Source: Bacillus carboniphilus
GTDB lineage: Bacteria; Bacillota; Bacilli; Bacillales; JC228
Assembly (NCBI RefSeq): GCF_039522365.1
Contig: NZ_BAAADJ010000021.1
Coordinates: 25,584 to 89,583, forward strand
DNA length: 64,000 nt
Direction: 5' to 3'
A program made the translations under genes and the position numbers. The notes under the pieces are model-generated. The model was not told the DNA's origin and searched no databases. It worked only from the letters and a program-made list of their open reading frames with translations. This document shows positions 1-8,424 of this stretch, piece by piece. How positions within the stretch are numbered: the stretch's first letter is position 1; every line of letters starts with the position of its first letter.

Positions 1-122
1 GAGGGGAACGAAGGCTAAGAACGCCACGTCCTGTGGCAACGCCTTCGTAACCAACATCCTGTTGGCCAGAGGAAGCTCCCGGACCGCCCGCTCTAGCTGC
101 GCACCTGCAACGGAAATCAACG
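1..122. repeat. GC-richer hairpin-forming intergenic element
   Basis: This stretch is visibly richer in G and C than its surroundings. It holds nested inverted repeats: CGAAGGC (9-15) pairs with GCCTTCG (41-47), enclosing GCCAC (23-27) and GTGGC (33-37), and a second hairpin CCAAC-ATCCT-GTTGG lies at 51-65. Both hairpin loops share the core TCCTGT. No coding frame is seen. It looks like a non-coding repeat element of the kind scattered between genes in Bacillaceae; the family is not identified. Confidence 0.45.
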
Positions 123-560
123 ACCATTGTTAAGAGAATCAACTATTGTTAAAAAGCCTAATAGAGTGTTATTCAACGAAAACATGTCAAAAGGATTATA
201 TCAGTATAGCAGTTAATGATAGGTGGTATAAAAGTAACTCATAAAAATAAGCAATTCGACTCAAGGAAAAGTTGGGTATAAAAGGGAATCTTTGTAAATA
301 CATGCTATATAAATATAGTATGACGTTCATTTAGTTTTTACTGCTCTTTCGCTTTTCTATTTTGAAGGGAGTGATGCCTATGAAGTGAAGTTATTGACGA
401 TTCCCCTCTAGATTAGAAAGACAACATGAGCAAGAATACAAAAGCCGTTATGAAGATTGTTCTTACGTGTAGAAACTAGCCATTATTTTGGACGAGCTAT
501 TTGGTTCTGGGTCTACAAGTAGTAACAGCGAGTATTCATGTCTTTTAAGTAAAGCGAGGG
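123..560. other. Gene-free stretch
   Basis: I find no gene with a credible ribosome binding site, no tRNA and no convincing terminator here. A 17-codon frame near 426 has no ribosome binding site. The stretch is probably the upstream region of the small gene that follows. Confidence 0.4.
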
Positions 561-923
561 GTGGTAGGTTTGTTTTTACTTTATGGATTTTTGATTGGTA
601 GTGTAATGGGGTTACTGACACACGCAAAAAGGAATGGGAAAATTATTAAGCCTCACAATAAAAAGAGAGTTTTTGAGTATGGTTTTCTATTAGACCTCAT
701 ATTTGGAGGGGTTGCGGCTGTTGTGATTGTAGTTCTTACTGAACCGACTACACTAGATAAACTTATTTTCACCTCGGTTCTGGCAGGCTACAGTGGAGAG
801 TTGATCATAGCCAAACTGGAAGCTGCAAAAACCAATCAAATCATGAATTATCACTTTTTACAGATAGAGAATGAACTGAACTCTGATCTTCCTATTCAAG
901 AAAAGAAACGCCTACAATCATAA
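561..923 (+). CDS. DUF4257-like small membrane protein
   Basis: A 120-residue protein with an N-terminal hydrophobic segment (about residues 3-20) and a second one near residues 43-60, then a charged helical C-terminus. The arrangement resembles the DUF4257 family of small Bacillus membrane proteins of unknown role; this is recognition by eye. The GTG at 561 gives the longest frame, but the TTG at 570 sits about seven bases after GAGGGGTGG and may be the real start. The next small gene follows 17 bases downstream on the same strand, so the two are probably co-transcribed. Confidence 0.6.
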   Translation: MVGLFLLYGFLIGSVMGLLTHAKRNGKIIKPHNKKRVFEYGFLLDLIFGGVAAVVIVVLTEPTTLDKLIFTSVLAGYSGELIIAKLEAAKTNQIMNYHFLQIENELNSDLPIQEKKRLQS

Positions 924-940
924 TTAAGTGAGGTCTAGTT

Positions 941-1135
941 GTGAGGAGAACATTAAAAAATCATATGACAAGTGATGAATACAGACAAGTGAGAAGACTT
1001 CAACTCGAACTACTACAAGCCACTTCCAAAAAAGAAGCAGAGCTAATTAGAGGCGAGATTGAGATGATTTTTCAACATGTGAAAGCGCGGTTTAGCGAAC
1101 TAAACAGAGATGAAAACGCTGCTACTTATCAGTAA
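941..1135 (+). CDS. Small hypothetical protein
   Basis: A 64-residue, highly charged, probably all-helical protein starting at GTG, with AAGTGAGG upstream as a modest ribosome binding site. It has no membrane segment or cysteine. It follows the DUF4257-like gene closely and is followed by a good terminator, so the two form a small transcription unit. I do not recognise the family. Confidence 0.55.
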   Translation: MRRTLKNHMTSDEYRQVRRLQLELLQATSKKEAELIRGEIEMIFQHVKARFSELNRDENAATYQ

Positions 1136-1161
1136 ACTCCGCGTAAAGACATCCCTGCCTT

Positions 1162-1196
1162 AAAACTAAGGTAGTTGTGACCTTAGTTTTTATTTT
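1162..1196 (+). terminator. Rho-independent terminator
   Basis: An 11-bp perfect stem, AAAACTAAGGT (1162-1172) with ACCTTAGTTTT (1180-1190), followed by T-rich sequence. It ends the two-gene unit 561-1135. Confidence 0.85.
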
Positions 1197-1382
1197 GGCT
1201 TCCTTTTTAAAAACCTCATAAATTTTCCCCAGTAACAATTTCCAAGGTACATAAAAACACATCCATATTTTAGATAAAATATTCTTGCATTTCCATTTTA
1301 CCTGTGTTCTAATAAAATAAACTGGGTAGTCAGTTATTTTTAAAAATAGAGAATTATATGTTTCAAAAAGGGGTCAAATAAA

Positions 1383-1955
1383 ATGATTAAACCGTTTTTA
1401 GCTGGAGAAAGAGTGTATCTAAGACCAGTTCAGAAATCTGATTATGAAACGATTCATACTGTTACTCAAGATTCTGAGATTAGAAGGTTAACAGGGACTC
1501 AAGATTTCTTAACGTACGCAAAAATTGAACGTGCCTATGAAGCGTTTGCTTTAGAAAAGAATAGGTTCGATCTCATGATTGTATTAAAGGAAAATGATCA
1601 GATTATAGGTGATTTGGCACTACTTGATATTGACTATTTGAATCGTACGAGTAGCGTGAGAATTGCTATTCATCAGGAGGAGTACATGGGAAACGGATAT
1701 GGAACAGAGGCACTTTCTTTAATTTTGAATCATGCCTTTATGAGCTTGAATATACGTAGAGTGGGTCTGAATGTGTATGCATTTAATGCCAGAGCCATTT
1801 CTTCGTATCAAAAATTAGGTTTTAGGCAAGAAGGGATCATTCGAGGTGAAATCTTTTCGAATGGTGAGTACCATGACAATATTTTAATGGGAGTTTTTGC
1901 TGAGGAATTTTTCACAGCAAAACAAGAGAGAGGGAAGAATGATGATCTCCATTAA
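1383..1955 (+). CDS. GNAT family N-acetyltransferase (RimJ/RimL type)
   Basis: A 190-residue GNAT protein. The start is typical of RimJ/RimL-like acetyltransferases (AGERVYLRPV). The acetyl-CoA binding region near residues 98-110 reads EYMGNGYGTEALSLIL, matching the Q/RxxGxG/A loop in a relaxed form. The C-terminal half carries the ARAISSYQKLGF signature. It would move an acetyl group from acetyl-CoA to an amine on a protein or small molecule; the substrate is unknown. The ribosome binding site is AAAGGGG. The stop overlaps the start of the next GNAT gene by 17 bases, so the two are translationally linked. Confidence 0.88.
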   Translation: MIKPFLAGERVYLRPVQKSDYETIHTVTQDSEIRRLTGTQDFLTYAKIERAYEAFALEKNRFDLMIVLKENDQIIGDLALLDIDYLNRTSSVRIAIHQEEYMGNGYGTEALSLILNHAFMSLNIRRVGLNVYAFNARAISSYQKLGFRQEGIIRGEIFSNGEYHDNILMGVFAEEFFTAKQERGKNDDLH

Positions 1956-2880
1956 GAGACTATCAGAGTGTAAGTTATTAGAAGCAGTCGATGCGTGGAA
2001 TAAGGGCTTCGAAGGTTATTATTTTGATGCAACCACGAATGTAGATGCCTTTACAGCTCGGTTAATCACAGAAGGGTTAAAGCCAACAATGTCTGTCGTG
2101 GCTTTTGATGAAACATTACCAATTGGCTTAATCTTGAGCGGTACGAGAAAAGTGGGAGAGGCAACGATTTCTTGGAACGGTGGAACAGGTGTAGCGACAG
2201 CTTATCGAAAGCAAGGTGTCGGGAAGAAGATGATGCAAGAGGCTTTATCCATCTATAAAGAAGAGAATGTCGATTTAGCTATTCTTGAGGCCATTTTAGA
2301 AAATGAAAAAGCAATCGCTCTATACGAACAATATGGGTATCAAGTTGTAGACCATCTACATCATCTTCAACATGCTGGTTCACTTTCTGATATAGAATGG
2401 GAGTTATCTAATGAAATGTATGTCAGACCAGGGACAATAACAGAAATGGAGAGTCTTTCTTTTTATCAAAAACTAGCACCTTGGCAATCATACTGGATGC
2501 ATGGAAAAGGACTCGATGTATGGATTGCTGAAAATGGCTCTACTCCTAAACCAGTGGGATATGCTTTAACGAAAAAGAGGCTAGATGATACAGGGAAAGT
2601 AGTAGGAGTAACTGTGCTTCAATGTGAAGTGGAAGCTCTGGCTGTTAATCAAACTAGCATCCTCCACTCTCTTTTATACAGAGTATTTGGTCCAGTAAGC
2701 GAACAGGCAACTCGAATGTTTGCTTTTCTTCAAGATACAAACCAACAGGTTATGAATTTTGCCAAAGCGGTAGGATTTACAAAAGCGGTGAGTCAGGTGT
2801 ATATGATGAAACCGATGACATCCAAAGGGGAAGAACTGCTGAAAGAGTATAGAAACCGACAGTATATTGGGCAAAGGTAA
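1939..2880 (+). CDS. GNAT family N-acetyltransferase, two-lobed
   Basis: A 313-residue protein when started at ATG 1939, which lies just after AGAGAGGGAAG; a longer frame from 1897 lacks a ribosome binding site. The N-terminal half is a standard GNAT domain with the acetyl-CoA loop KQGVGKKMMQEAL (about residues 84-96) and the ALYEQYGY signature. The C-terminal half looks like a degenerate second GNAT-like lobe. The substrate is unknown. The gene overlaps the preceding acetyltransferase and is followed 40 bases later by a zinc peptidase gene on the same strand. Confidence 0.85.
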   Translation: MMISIKRLSECKLLEAVDAWNKGFEGYYFDATTNVDAFTARLITEGLKPTMSVVAFDETLPIGLILSGTRKVGEATISWNGGTGVATAYRKQGVGKKMMQEALSIYKEENVDLAILEAILENEKAIALYEQYGYQVVDHLHHLQHAGSLSDIEWELSNEMYVRPGTITEMESLSFYQKLAPWQSYWMHGKGLDVWIAENGSTPKPVGYALTKKRLDDTGKVVGVTVLQCEVEALAVNQTSILHSLLYRVFGPVSEQATRMFAFLQDTNQQVMNFAKAVGFTKAVSQVYMMKPMTSKGEELLKEYRNRQYIGQR

Positions 2881-2920
2881 GGAAAATGGGAGAACGGTTT
2901 TAAAAGGGGGATAATATATA

Positions 2921-4528
2921 ATGAAAGCTTCAATCTTTCTGGAAGGAGTTAATAATGATATTCAGACACTAGTAACTCCTTTAAGTTTAGCAGCTTGGGG
3001 TGCACAGACTACTGGGGAAACACACTGGGTAGATGAATTGACAGCTGCTGAAATTAAACTCAATCATTTCTTCTCAGACCGTGAAAGGTTCAATCAGATT
3101 AAGGAGTTACTAAATGGTGGTTATCATTTATCTGAAGTGGAGAGAAGACAACTTACATTATTGGTTAATGAGATGGAGTCTAAGCAGTTGCCAAAAGAGG
3201 TTTTGGAGGCGAAGGCGAAAGCATCAGCAGAGCTCAATCATCTTTACAACACGTATAATCCTGAAATGGATGGTAAGACATACATGCCAAATGATATCCG
3301 TTCTATTCTATCTGAAAGTAAAGATGAAAAAGAGCGGGAAAATGCTTGGAAGGCTAGCAAACAAGTCGGAAAGGTTGTTAGTAGTAAACTTCTAAAGCTG
3401 GTTCGTTTAAGGAATGAGTCTGCAAGATTCTTAGGTTATAGTGATTATTATGAGATGGCATTTAAGGGGCAGGAATTGGACCTTGATGAGATATTTTCTA
3501 TGTTCCATCAATTCCTAAAAGATACTGATTCTGTTTTCCGAGAATGGAAAATGGAACTAGATGAAGAGCTTGCCAAAAAGTATGGGATAACAATATCAGA
3601 ATTGAAGCCATGGCATTATGAAGATCCGTTTTTTCAAAAGGCGCCTTCTACAGATCAGCTTGACTTAAATCATTTATTTAAGTCCCAAAATGTAACGGAC
3701 CTAACCATTAAGACGTTTGAATTATTAGGAATGGATATTCAGGATATTTTGGAGAAGAGCGATTTAGAGCCAAGAAAGGGTAAGAACCCAACCGCTTTCT
3801 GTATGAATGTAAACCGTGAAGGTGATGTAAGAGTTCTATGTAATATCGCCCCGTCTCATTACTGGATGGGGACCATGTTACATGAATTTGCACATGCGAC
3901 GTATGATAAACTGGTGGATACTCGTCTGCCCTATCTGCTCAGAACGCCAAGTCATATTTTAACAACTGAGGCCATGGCCATGATGTTCGGTAGAATGGTA
4001 GAAAATCCGGAGTGGTTGGAGAAGGTTTTAAAATTGGATAAAGCTGCAATCGCTCATATGAAGCCTGCGCTACAAAAATATCAATTATTTACATCATTGA
4101 TATCAGCTAGATTCATCATTACATTTGTGTTTTTTGAAAGAGAATTATATAAAGATCCGGAACAAGATTTAAATCAATTATGGTGGGAGCTTGTTGAGGA
4201 AATTCAACATATAAAAGCTCCAAAAGAACGTGTAATAGAACCTGACTGGGCTGCGAAAATACATTTTACGTTGGCTCCAGTTTATTATCAAAACTATTTA
4301 TTGGGTGAGTTTATGGCTTACCAAATCCATGATTTTATCAAAGAGTATATTTCAGATGAATTTTTTCATGGTAGAGTAGGGCATTATTTGACACAGAAGG
4401 TATATCGGCCTGGTGCTCTTTATAGCTGGAATGATTTACTTATGAAGCTGACTGGAGAATCTCTTCAGTATCATTCATTCATAAAAGAAATAAATTTGTT
4501 ACCCCCCCAAAAGGTAAACATAGACTAA
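2921..4528 (+). CDS. Zinc metallopeptidase, M2/M3-like
   Basis: A 535-residue soluble protein. The zinc site is the HEFAH motif (about residue 320) followed some 30 residues later by TTEAMAMMFGRM, whose Glu is the likely third metal ligand. This is the layout of the M2 (ACE-like) and M3 (oligopeptidase) gluzincin families. It has no signal peptide, so it probably trims short peptides in the cytoplasm. The ribosome binding site AAAGGGGG precedes ATG 2921. A terminator lies directly after the stop. Another M3 peptidase, PepF, lies about 0.4 kb further on the other strand. The choice between M2 and M3 cannot be made by eye. Confidence 0.82.
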   Translation: MKASIFLEGVNNDIQTLVTPLSLAAWGAQTTGETHWVDELTAAEIKLNHFFSDRERFNQIKELLNGGYHLSEVERRQLTLLVNEMESKQLPKEVLEAKAKASAELNHLYNTYNPEMDGKTYMPNDIRSILSESKDEKERENAWKASKQVGKVVSSKLLKLVRLRNESARFLGYSDYYEMAFKGQELDLDEIFSMFHQFLKDTDSVFREWKMELDEELAKKYGITISELKPWHYEDPFFQKAPSTDQLDLNHLFKSQNVTDLTIKTFELLGMDIQDILEKSDLEPRKGKNPTAFCMNVNREGDVRVLCNIAPSHYWMGTMLHEFAHATYDKLVDTRLPYLLRTPSHILTTEAMAMMFGRMVENPEWLEKVLKLDKAAIAHMKPALQKYQLFTSLISARFIITFVFFERELYKDPEQDLNQLWWELVEEIQHIKAPKERVIEPDWAAKIHFTLAPVYYQNYLLGEFMAYQIHDFIKEYISDEFFHGRVGHYLTQKVYRPGALYSWNDLLMKLTGESLQYHSFIKEINLLPPQKVNID

Positions 4529-4533
4529 ATTAT

Positions 4534-4572
4534 AAAGGACAAAGAGAATATGTTTCTCTTTGTCCTTTTATA
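4534..4572. terminator. Bidirectional terminator
   Basis: A 15-bp stem, AAAGGACAAAGAGAA (4534-4548) with TTCTCTTTGTCCTTT (4554-4568), between convergent genes. T-runs are present in both directions. Confidence 0.85.
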
Positions 4573-4575
4573 TGT

Positions 4576-4785
4576 TTACTGAACTTGATGCATTCCGTGT
4601 TGTTCTATACGCTGGATGATTTCTTCAGAAGCAATTTTATCTTTATCATATGTAATTTTGACTTCTCCATCCTTCATGTCAACAAGTGCTCTTTCTACAC
4701 CATCAATTTGCATTAAAATGTTCTCTAATGATTGGATGGGCTGTTCACTAGTTGCTTCTTTAACAAAAATCGTCATATTTTCCAT
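4576..4785 (-). CDS. HMA-like small protein without the CxxC metal site
   Basis: A 69-residue protein with the beta-alpha-beta-beta-alpha-beta pattern of heavy-metal-associated (CopZ-like) domains, including the conserved IDGVERALVDMKDGEVKITYD stretch in shortened form around residues 27-48. The metal-binding CxxC normally found after the first strand is absent; TSEQPI occupies that place, and the protein has no cysteine. It therefore probably does not carry copper in the usual way. AGGAAAGG upstream is a good ribosome binding site. The gene is alone between two terminators. Confidence 0.72.
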   Translation of the reverse strand: MENMTIFVKEATSEQPIQSLENILMQIDGVERALVDMKDGEVKITYDKDKIASEEIIQRIEQHGMHQVQ

Positions 4786-4871
4786 TACTTTATTCCTTTC
4801 CTAATTAGTTTTCACCAAAAATATATTCCCTTTAAGTATGTATCTCCATTATTGGGAGAAGTATGTAACCA

Positions 4872-4905
4872 ATAAAAAAGGTTGGCTAGGATTCCTAGCC
4901 AACCT
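4872..4905 (-). terminator. Terminator of pepF
   Basis: A 12-bp stem, AGGTTGGCTAGG (4879-4890) with CCTAGCCAACCT (4894-4905). On the minus strand it is followed by a T-run (complement of 4873-4878). Confidence 0.85.
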
Positions 4906-4917
4906 CTTTACATTTTA

Positions 4918-6732
4918 TTATTCATAGCTCTTTTCAAGTTCATCTACTAATGACCCAACATAAGAAACGGCTTTCTTGATTGCATCTGGAGTCGTCATGT
5001 CCACACCAGCATATTGAATTAACTCCTGTGGTGTTTTTGTTCCTCCAGCTTTCAATACTTCTAACCAACGGTCAATGGCCGGTTGTCCTTCTTCTTTAAA
5101 TAGCTGAGAAACTGCTGTGGACACAGTCAAACCAGCAGAGTACGTATATGGATAAAGCCCCATGTAGTAATGCGGTTGGCGCATCCAAGTTAATTTAGCA
5201 CCCTCGTCAATTTCAACAGTATCGCCCCAGAAGTTTGCAAGAGCTTCACCTTTTTGCTCAGATAATGTCTTAGCAGTTAAAGGTACACCTTTTTCTGCTA
5301 ATGTATATACTCTTCTTTGATATTCGCCCTCAAGAAGGTGAGTAACAAAGTTATGGTAGTAAGTGCCTAATAGCTGAAGGATGACCCAACGTCTCATGCG
5401 CTTATCCGTTGTTTTAGATAAGATATGATCTGCTAAAAGCATCTCGTTCATTGTAGAAGGAGCTTCAACAAAATACGTAGATGGACGTGTATTAAAGCTT
5501 CGTTGGTTTTTGTTAGCTAAATAGAAGTGTCCAGCATGTCCTAATTCATGTGCTAGGATAAAGGCACCTCTCATGGTATCAGTCCAAGTTAATAGGATGA
5601 ATGGGTGAGACCCATACGGACTTGAACAGAAAGCACCTGTTGATTTACCAACGTTATCAGCAAGGTCTACCCAACGCTCTTTTAATGCTTTTTCCATAAT
5701 CTCGCTATACTCAGGACCCATTACTTTCAAAGATTCTAGGATTACTTCACTAGCTTCTTCATACGTCGTTTTTGGGTTGAAGTCTGGATCTAGTGGAGCT
5801 TTTAAATCACAGAATTTTAATGTGTCTAGTCCAAGAACACGCTTTTTCAATTGAGCAAAGCGACGCATATGTGGAGCTAGTTCATTTTGGATGACATCCA
5901 ATTGATTATTGTACATTTCTTCTGTCACTTTTTGAGGGTGAAGAAGCATTTGAGTAACAGAATCATAGTTACGTACTTTCGCCAATGCTACTTGTTTTTT
6001 AACTTCCGTTGTGTATGTTGCTGCAAAAGTATTTTGGTATTGCTTTAACGTTTCAACAAAAGAATCGTACGCTTTACGGCGTGTTTCCGTGTCTGGAGAT
6101 AATTCATGCTGATCTTCGAATAAAGCAAACGAGTTTGGTTGTTCCTCACCATCGGAGGTCACAAAGGAGTTAAATTGCATATCAGAAGATTTGCTTCTTT
6201 GATAAATCATATATGGCGCCTGATGAACCTCACTTAATGATGCTAAAACTTCCTCAGTCTCAGGAGATAGAGTATGTGGTTTTCTTGCAGCAAGGTCTTC
6301 TAAATTGTTGCGATAAGGCTCTAAACCTTTATTTTCCTCTATGTATTTTTCAATTGTTCCTCCAGGCAGAGCTAAAATTTCTGAATCAACAAAGGATAAG
6401 GATGCTCCTAATCTAGCAAATGCAGACGCTAGTTTTCCTGAATTAGCTTGGTTTTCTGGATTTGTCCCATCTTCAGATGAACGTAAACTAGCATAAGTTC
6501 CTACTAAAATTGCTTTTTCCATAATGGCAGACTGTGCTTCTAAACAGTCAAGGAGAACTTGTGGGCCTTCAGCTAGTCTGTTTTTGTATTGGGTAACAGT
6601 TGGTATAAGTTCTTCAATTTCTCTTAAAGCTGCTTCCCATTCTTCTACGGTTGCAAATAAATCTTCTACTTTCCAAGTTTGTTCTACAGGAACCTCAGAG
6701 CGTAATTTTCTTTTTTTAGCCGTTGTTTGCAT
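4918..6732 (-). CDS. pepF: Oligoendopeptidase F (M3B)
   Basis: A 604-residue cytoplasmic zinc peptidase that cleaves short peptides of roughly 7-17 residues, as known for the PepF family. The HELGHAGHFYL motif (about residue 390) supplies two His ligands and the catalytic Glu; the third ligand is the Glu in FVEAPSTMNE about 25 residues later. The C-terminal signature GLYPYTYSAGL is also present. The length is normal for the family. AAAGGAG stands at good spacing before ATG 6732. It has its own terminator downstream. Confidence 0.95.
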   Translation of the reverse strand: MQTTAKKRKLRSEVPVEQTWKVEDLFATVEEWEAALREIEELIPTVTQYKNRLAEGPQVLLDCLEAQSAIMEKAILVGTYASLRSSEDGTNPENQANSGKLASAFARLGASLSFVDSEILALPGGTIEKYIEENKGLEPYRNNLEDLAARKPHTLSPETEEVLASLSEVHQAPYMIYQRSKSSDMQFNSFVTSDGEEQPNSFALFEDQHELSPDTETRRKAYDSFVETLKQYQNTFAATYTTEVKKQVALAKVRNYDSVTQMLLHPQKVTEEMYNNQLDVIQNELAPHMRRFAQLKKRVLGLDTLKFCDLKAPLDPDFNPKTTYEEASEVILESLKVMGPEYSEIMEKALKERWVDLADNVGKSTGAFCSSPYGSHPFILLTWTDTMRGAFILAHELGHAGHFYLANKNQRSFNTRPSTYFVEAPSTMNEMLLADHILSKTTDKRMRRWVILQLLGTYYHNFVTHLLEGEYQRRVYTLAEKGVPLTAKTLSEQKGEALANFWGDTVEIDEGAKLTWMRQPHYYMGLYPYTYSAGLTVSTAVSQLFKEEGQPAIDRWLEVLKAGGTKTPQELIQYAGVDMTTPDAIKKAVSYVGSLVDELEKSYE

Positions 6733-7031
6733 AAGTCCATTTCTCCTTTCAGTAGTGGCTCATTTTCCCAAATAGGTAATAGAATAATAGAAAGAATCTA
6801 TTATTTATTTCGCCACTCTAATATTTTTATTATAAAGGAATTTCTAGCATTTGTCTTTTATAAGTCAGAATTTTTTTACTACATATTTCGCTCAAATTTT
6901 CAGGTGAACCTTCTCCGTCTCAAGACCTACATAAAATCATTCGATAAACGGGTTATTTGGAATAAAAATACAGTATAATTAGAATTGTAAGAATTATCTA
7001 GATTAAAAGGATAAAGGGGGCCAAATTTCTT

Positions 7032-8423
7032 ATGTTAAGTAAAGCAATCGTCGAAGATGTCATCAATGCTGCACTTGAAACAGGTGGAGATTTTGCAGAA
7101 GTGTTTGTAGAAGACCGATTTACAAATACGATTTACTTACAAAGCGGGATTATTGACAATAGTATGTCTGGTAGGGATTTTGGAGTGGGGATTCGAATTT
7201 TTAAAGGCTTCAATAGTACCTATACATACACAACAGATTTTTCAAAAGAAGGCTTGCTAAAAGCTGCTAGAAATGCAGCGAGTGCCTTAAAAGGTGAAGA
7301 TGTCTTGAAGGCAAATAAATTGACTTCTGAGTCAGTGAATCCGATCCATCCCATTCTTTATATGCCCCAGTCAGTTGAGAAGACGAGAAAAGTCGGAGTA
7401 CTAAAAAAAGCCTATGAGATTGCTAAAAACTATCACTCAAGCATTTCACAAGTAAAGCTTCGATACTTTGATGAGGAACAAAATGTATTGATTGCAAACT
7501 CAGAGGGGAAATTTGTTGAGGATAAACGTGTGAGAGGGCGAATTGCGATTAACTCTGTTGCAACAAGAGGAAATCAGATGGAATCAGGATTCTATGGCCC
7601 AGGTGCTCTTCAAGGTTTTGAATTTATGGAAAACCTAAATTTAGAACACTACGCTTCGGAGGCTTCCAGAATCGCAGTCACTATGTTAGATGCTGATCCT
7701 TGTCCTAGTGGGAAATTTCCTGTCATTATTGATAATGAATTTGGCGGTGTTATTTTCCATGAGGCTTGTGGTCACGGCTTAGAAGCTACATCGGTTGCTA
7801 AGGGCCAATCGGTTTTTGCTGGAAAAATAGGAGAAAAAGTAGCACCGGAGATTGTTTCTTATATTGATGATGGAACGCTAGAAAATGAGTGGGGCTCTAT
7901 CAATATCGATGATGAAGGGGAAAAATCTCGAAAGAATGTGTTAATCGAGAATGGTATTTTAAAAGGTTATTTAATTGATAAGTTAAATGCAAGAAGGATG
8001 GGTATGGACTCAACAGGCTCAGGACGTAGACAATCGTATCGATTTGCTCCTACATCACGAATGACTAATACTTACATCGCTCCTGGAAAATCGACTCCAG
8101 AGGAAATTATCTCCAATACAGAGCATGGTATTTATACAAAGTATATGGGCGGCGGCCAAGTCAATACGACCACTGGAGATTATAACTTTGCTGTTATGGA
8201 AGCATATATGGTCAAGAATGGAAAAATCGATAAACCAATTAAAGGAGCAACTCTAATAGGAAATGGACCGAAAACGTTACAACTTGTTGATATGGTTGGG
8301 AATAATCTTGGACACGGGGCAGGAATGTGTGGCTCCGTAAGCGGAAGTATCCCAGTAAATGTCGGTCAACCAATGATTCGTGTTAGTGAAATGACGGTTG
8401 GCGGTAGAAAGGGGGACCAATAA
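7032..8423 (+). CDS. tldD: Metalloprotease TldD
   Basis: A 463-residue peptidase of the U62 family. The HEACGHG motif (about residue 245, HExxxH type) is the zinc site of the catalytic TldD subunit. TldD works with TldE/PmbA as a heterodimer that threads unfolded peptides and degrades them; in E. coli it matures microcin B17 and destroys the CcdA antitoxin. The partner gene starts one base after the stop, so the pair is clearly an operon. AAAGGGGG upstream supports the start. No precursor peptide gene is visible next to the pair. Confidence 0.93.
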   Translation: MLSKAIVEDVINAALETGGDFAEVFVEDRFTNTIYLQSGIIDNSMSGRDFGVGIRIFKGFNSTYTYTTDFSKEGLLKAARNAASALKGEDVLKANKLTSESVNPIHPILYMPQSVEKTRKVGVLKKAYEIAKNYHSSISQVKLRYFDEEQNVLIANSEGKFVEDKRVRGRIAINSVATRGNQMESGFYGPGALQGFEFMENLNLEHYASEASRIAVTMLDADPCPSGKFPVIIDNEFGGVIFHEACGHGLEATSVAKGQSVFAGKIGEKVAPEIVSYIDDGTLENEWGSINIDDEGEKSRKNVLIENGILKGYLIDKLNARRMGMDSTGSGRRQSYRFAPTSRMTNTYIAPGKSTPEEIISNTEHGIYTKYMGGGQVNTTTGDYNFAVMEAYMVKNGKIDKPIKGATLIGNGPKTLQLVDMVGNNLGHGAGMCGSVSGSIPVNVGQPMIRVSEMTVGGRKGDQ

Positions 8424-8424
8424 C

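Noticed and set aside
426-479. 17-codon frame in the gene-free start of the window
   Set aside because: There is no ribosome binding site and nothing else supports it.
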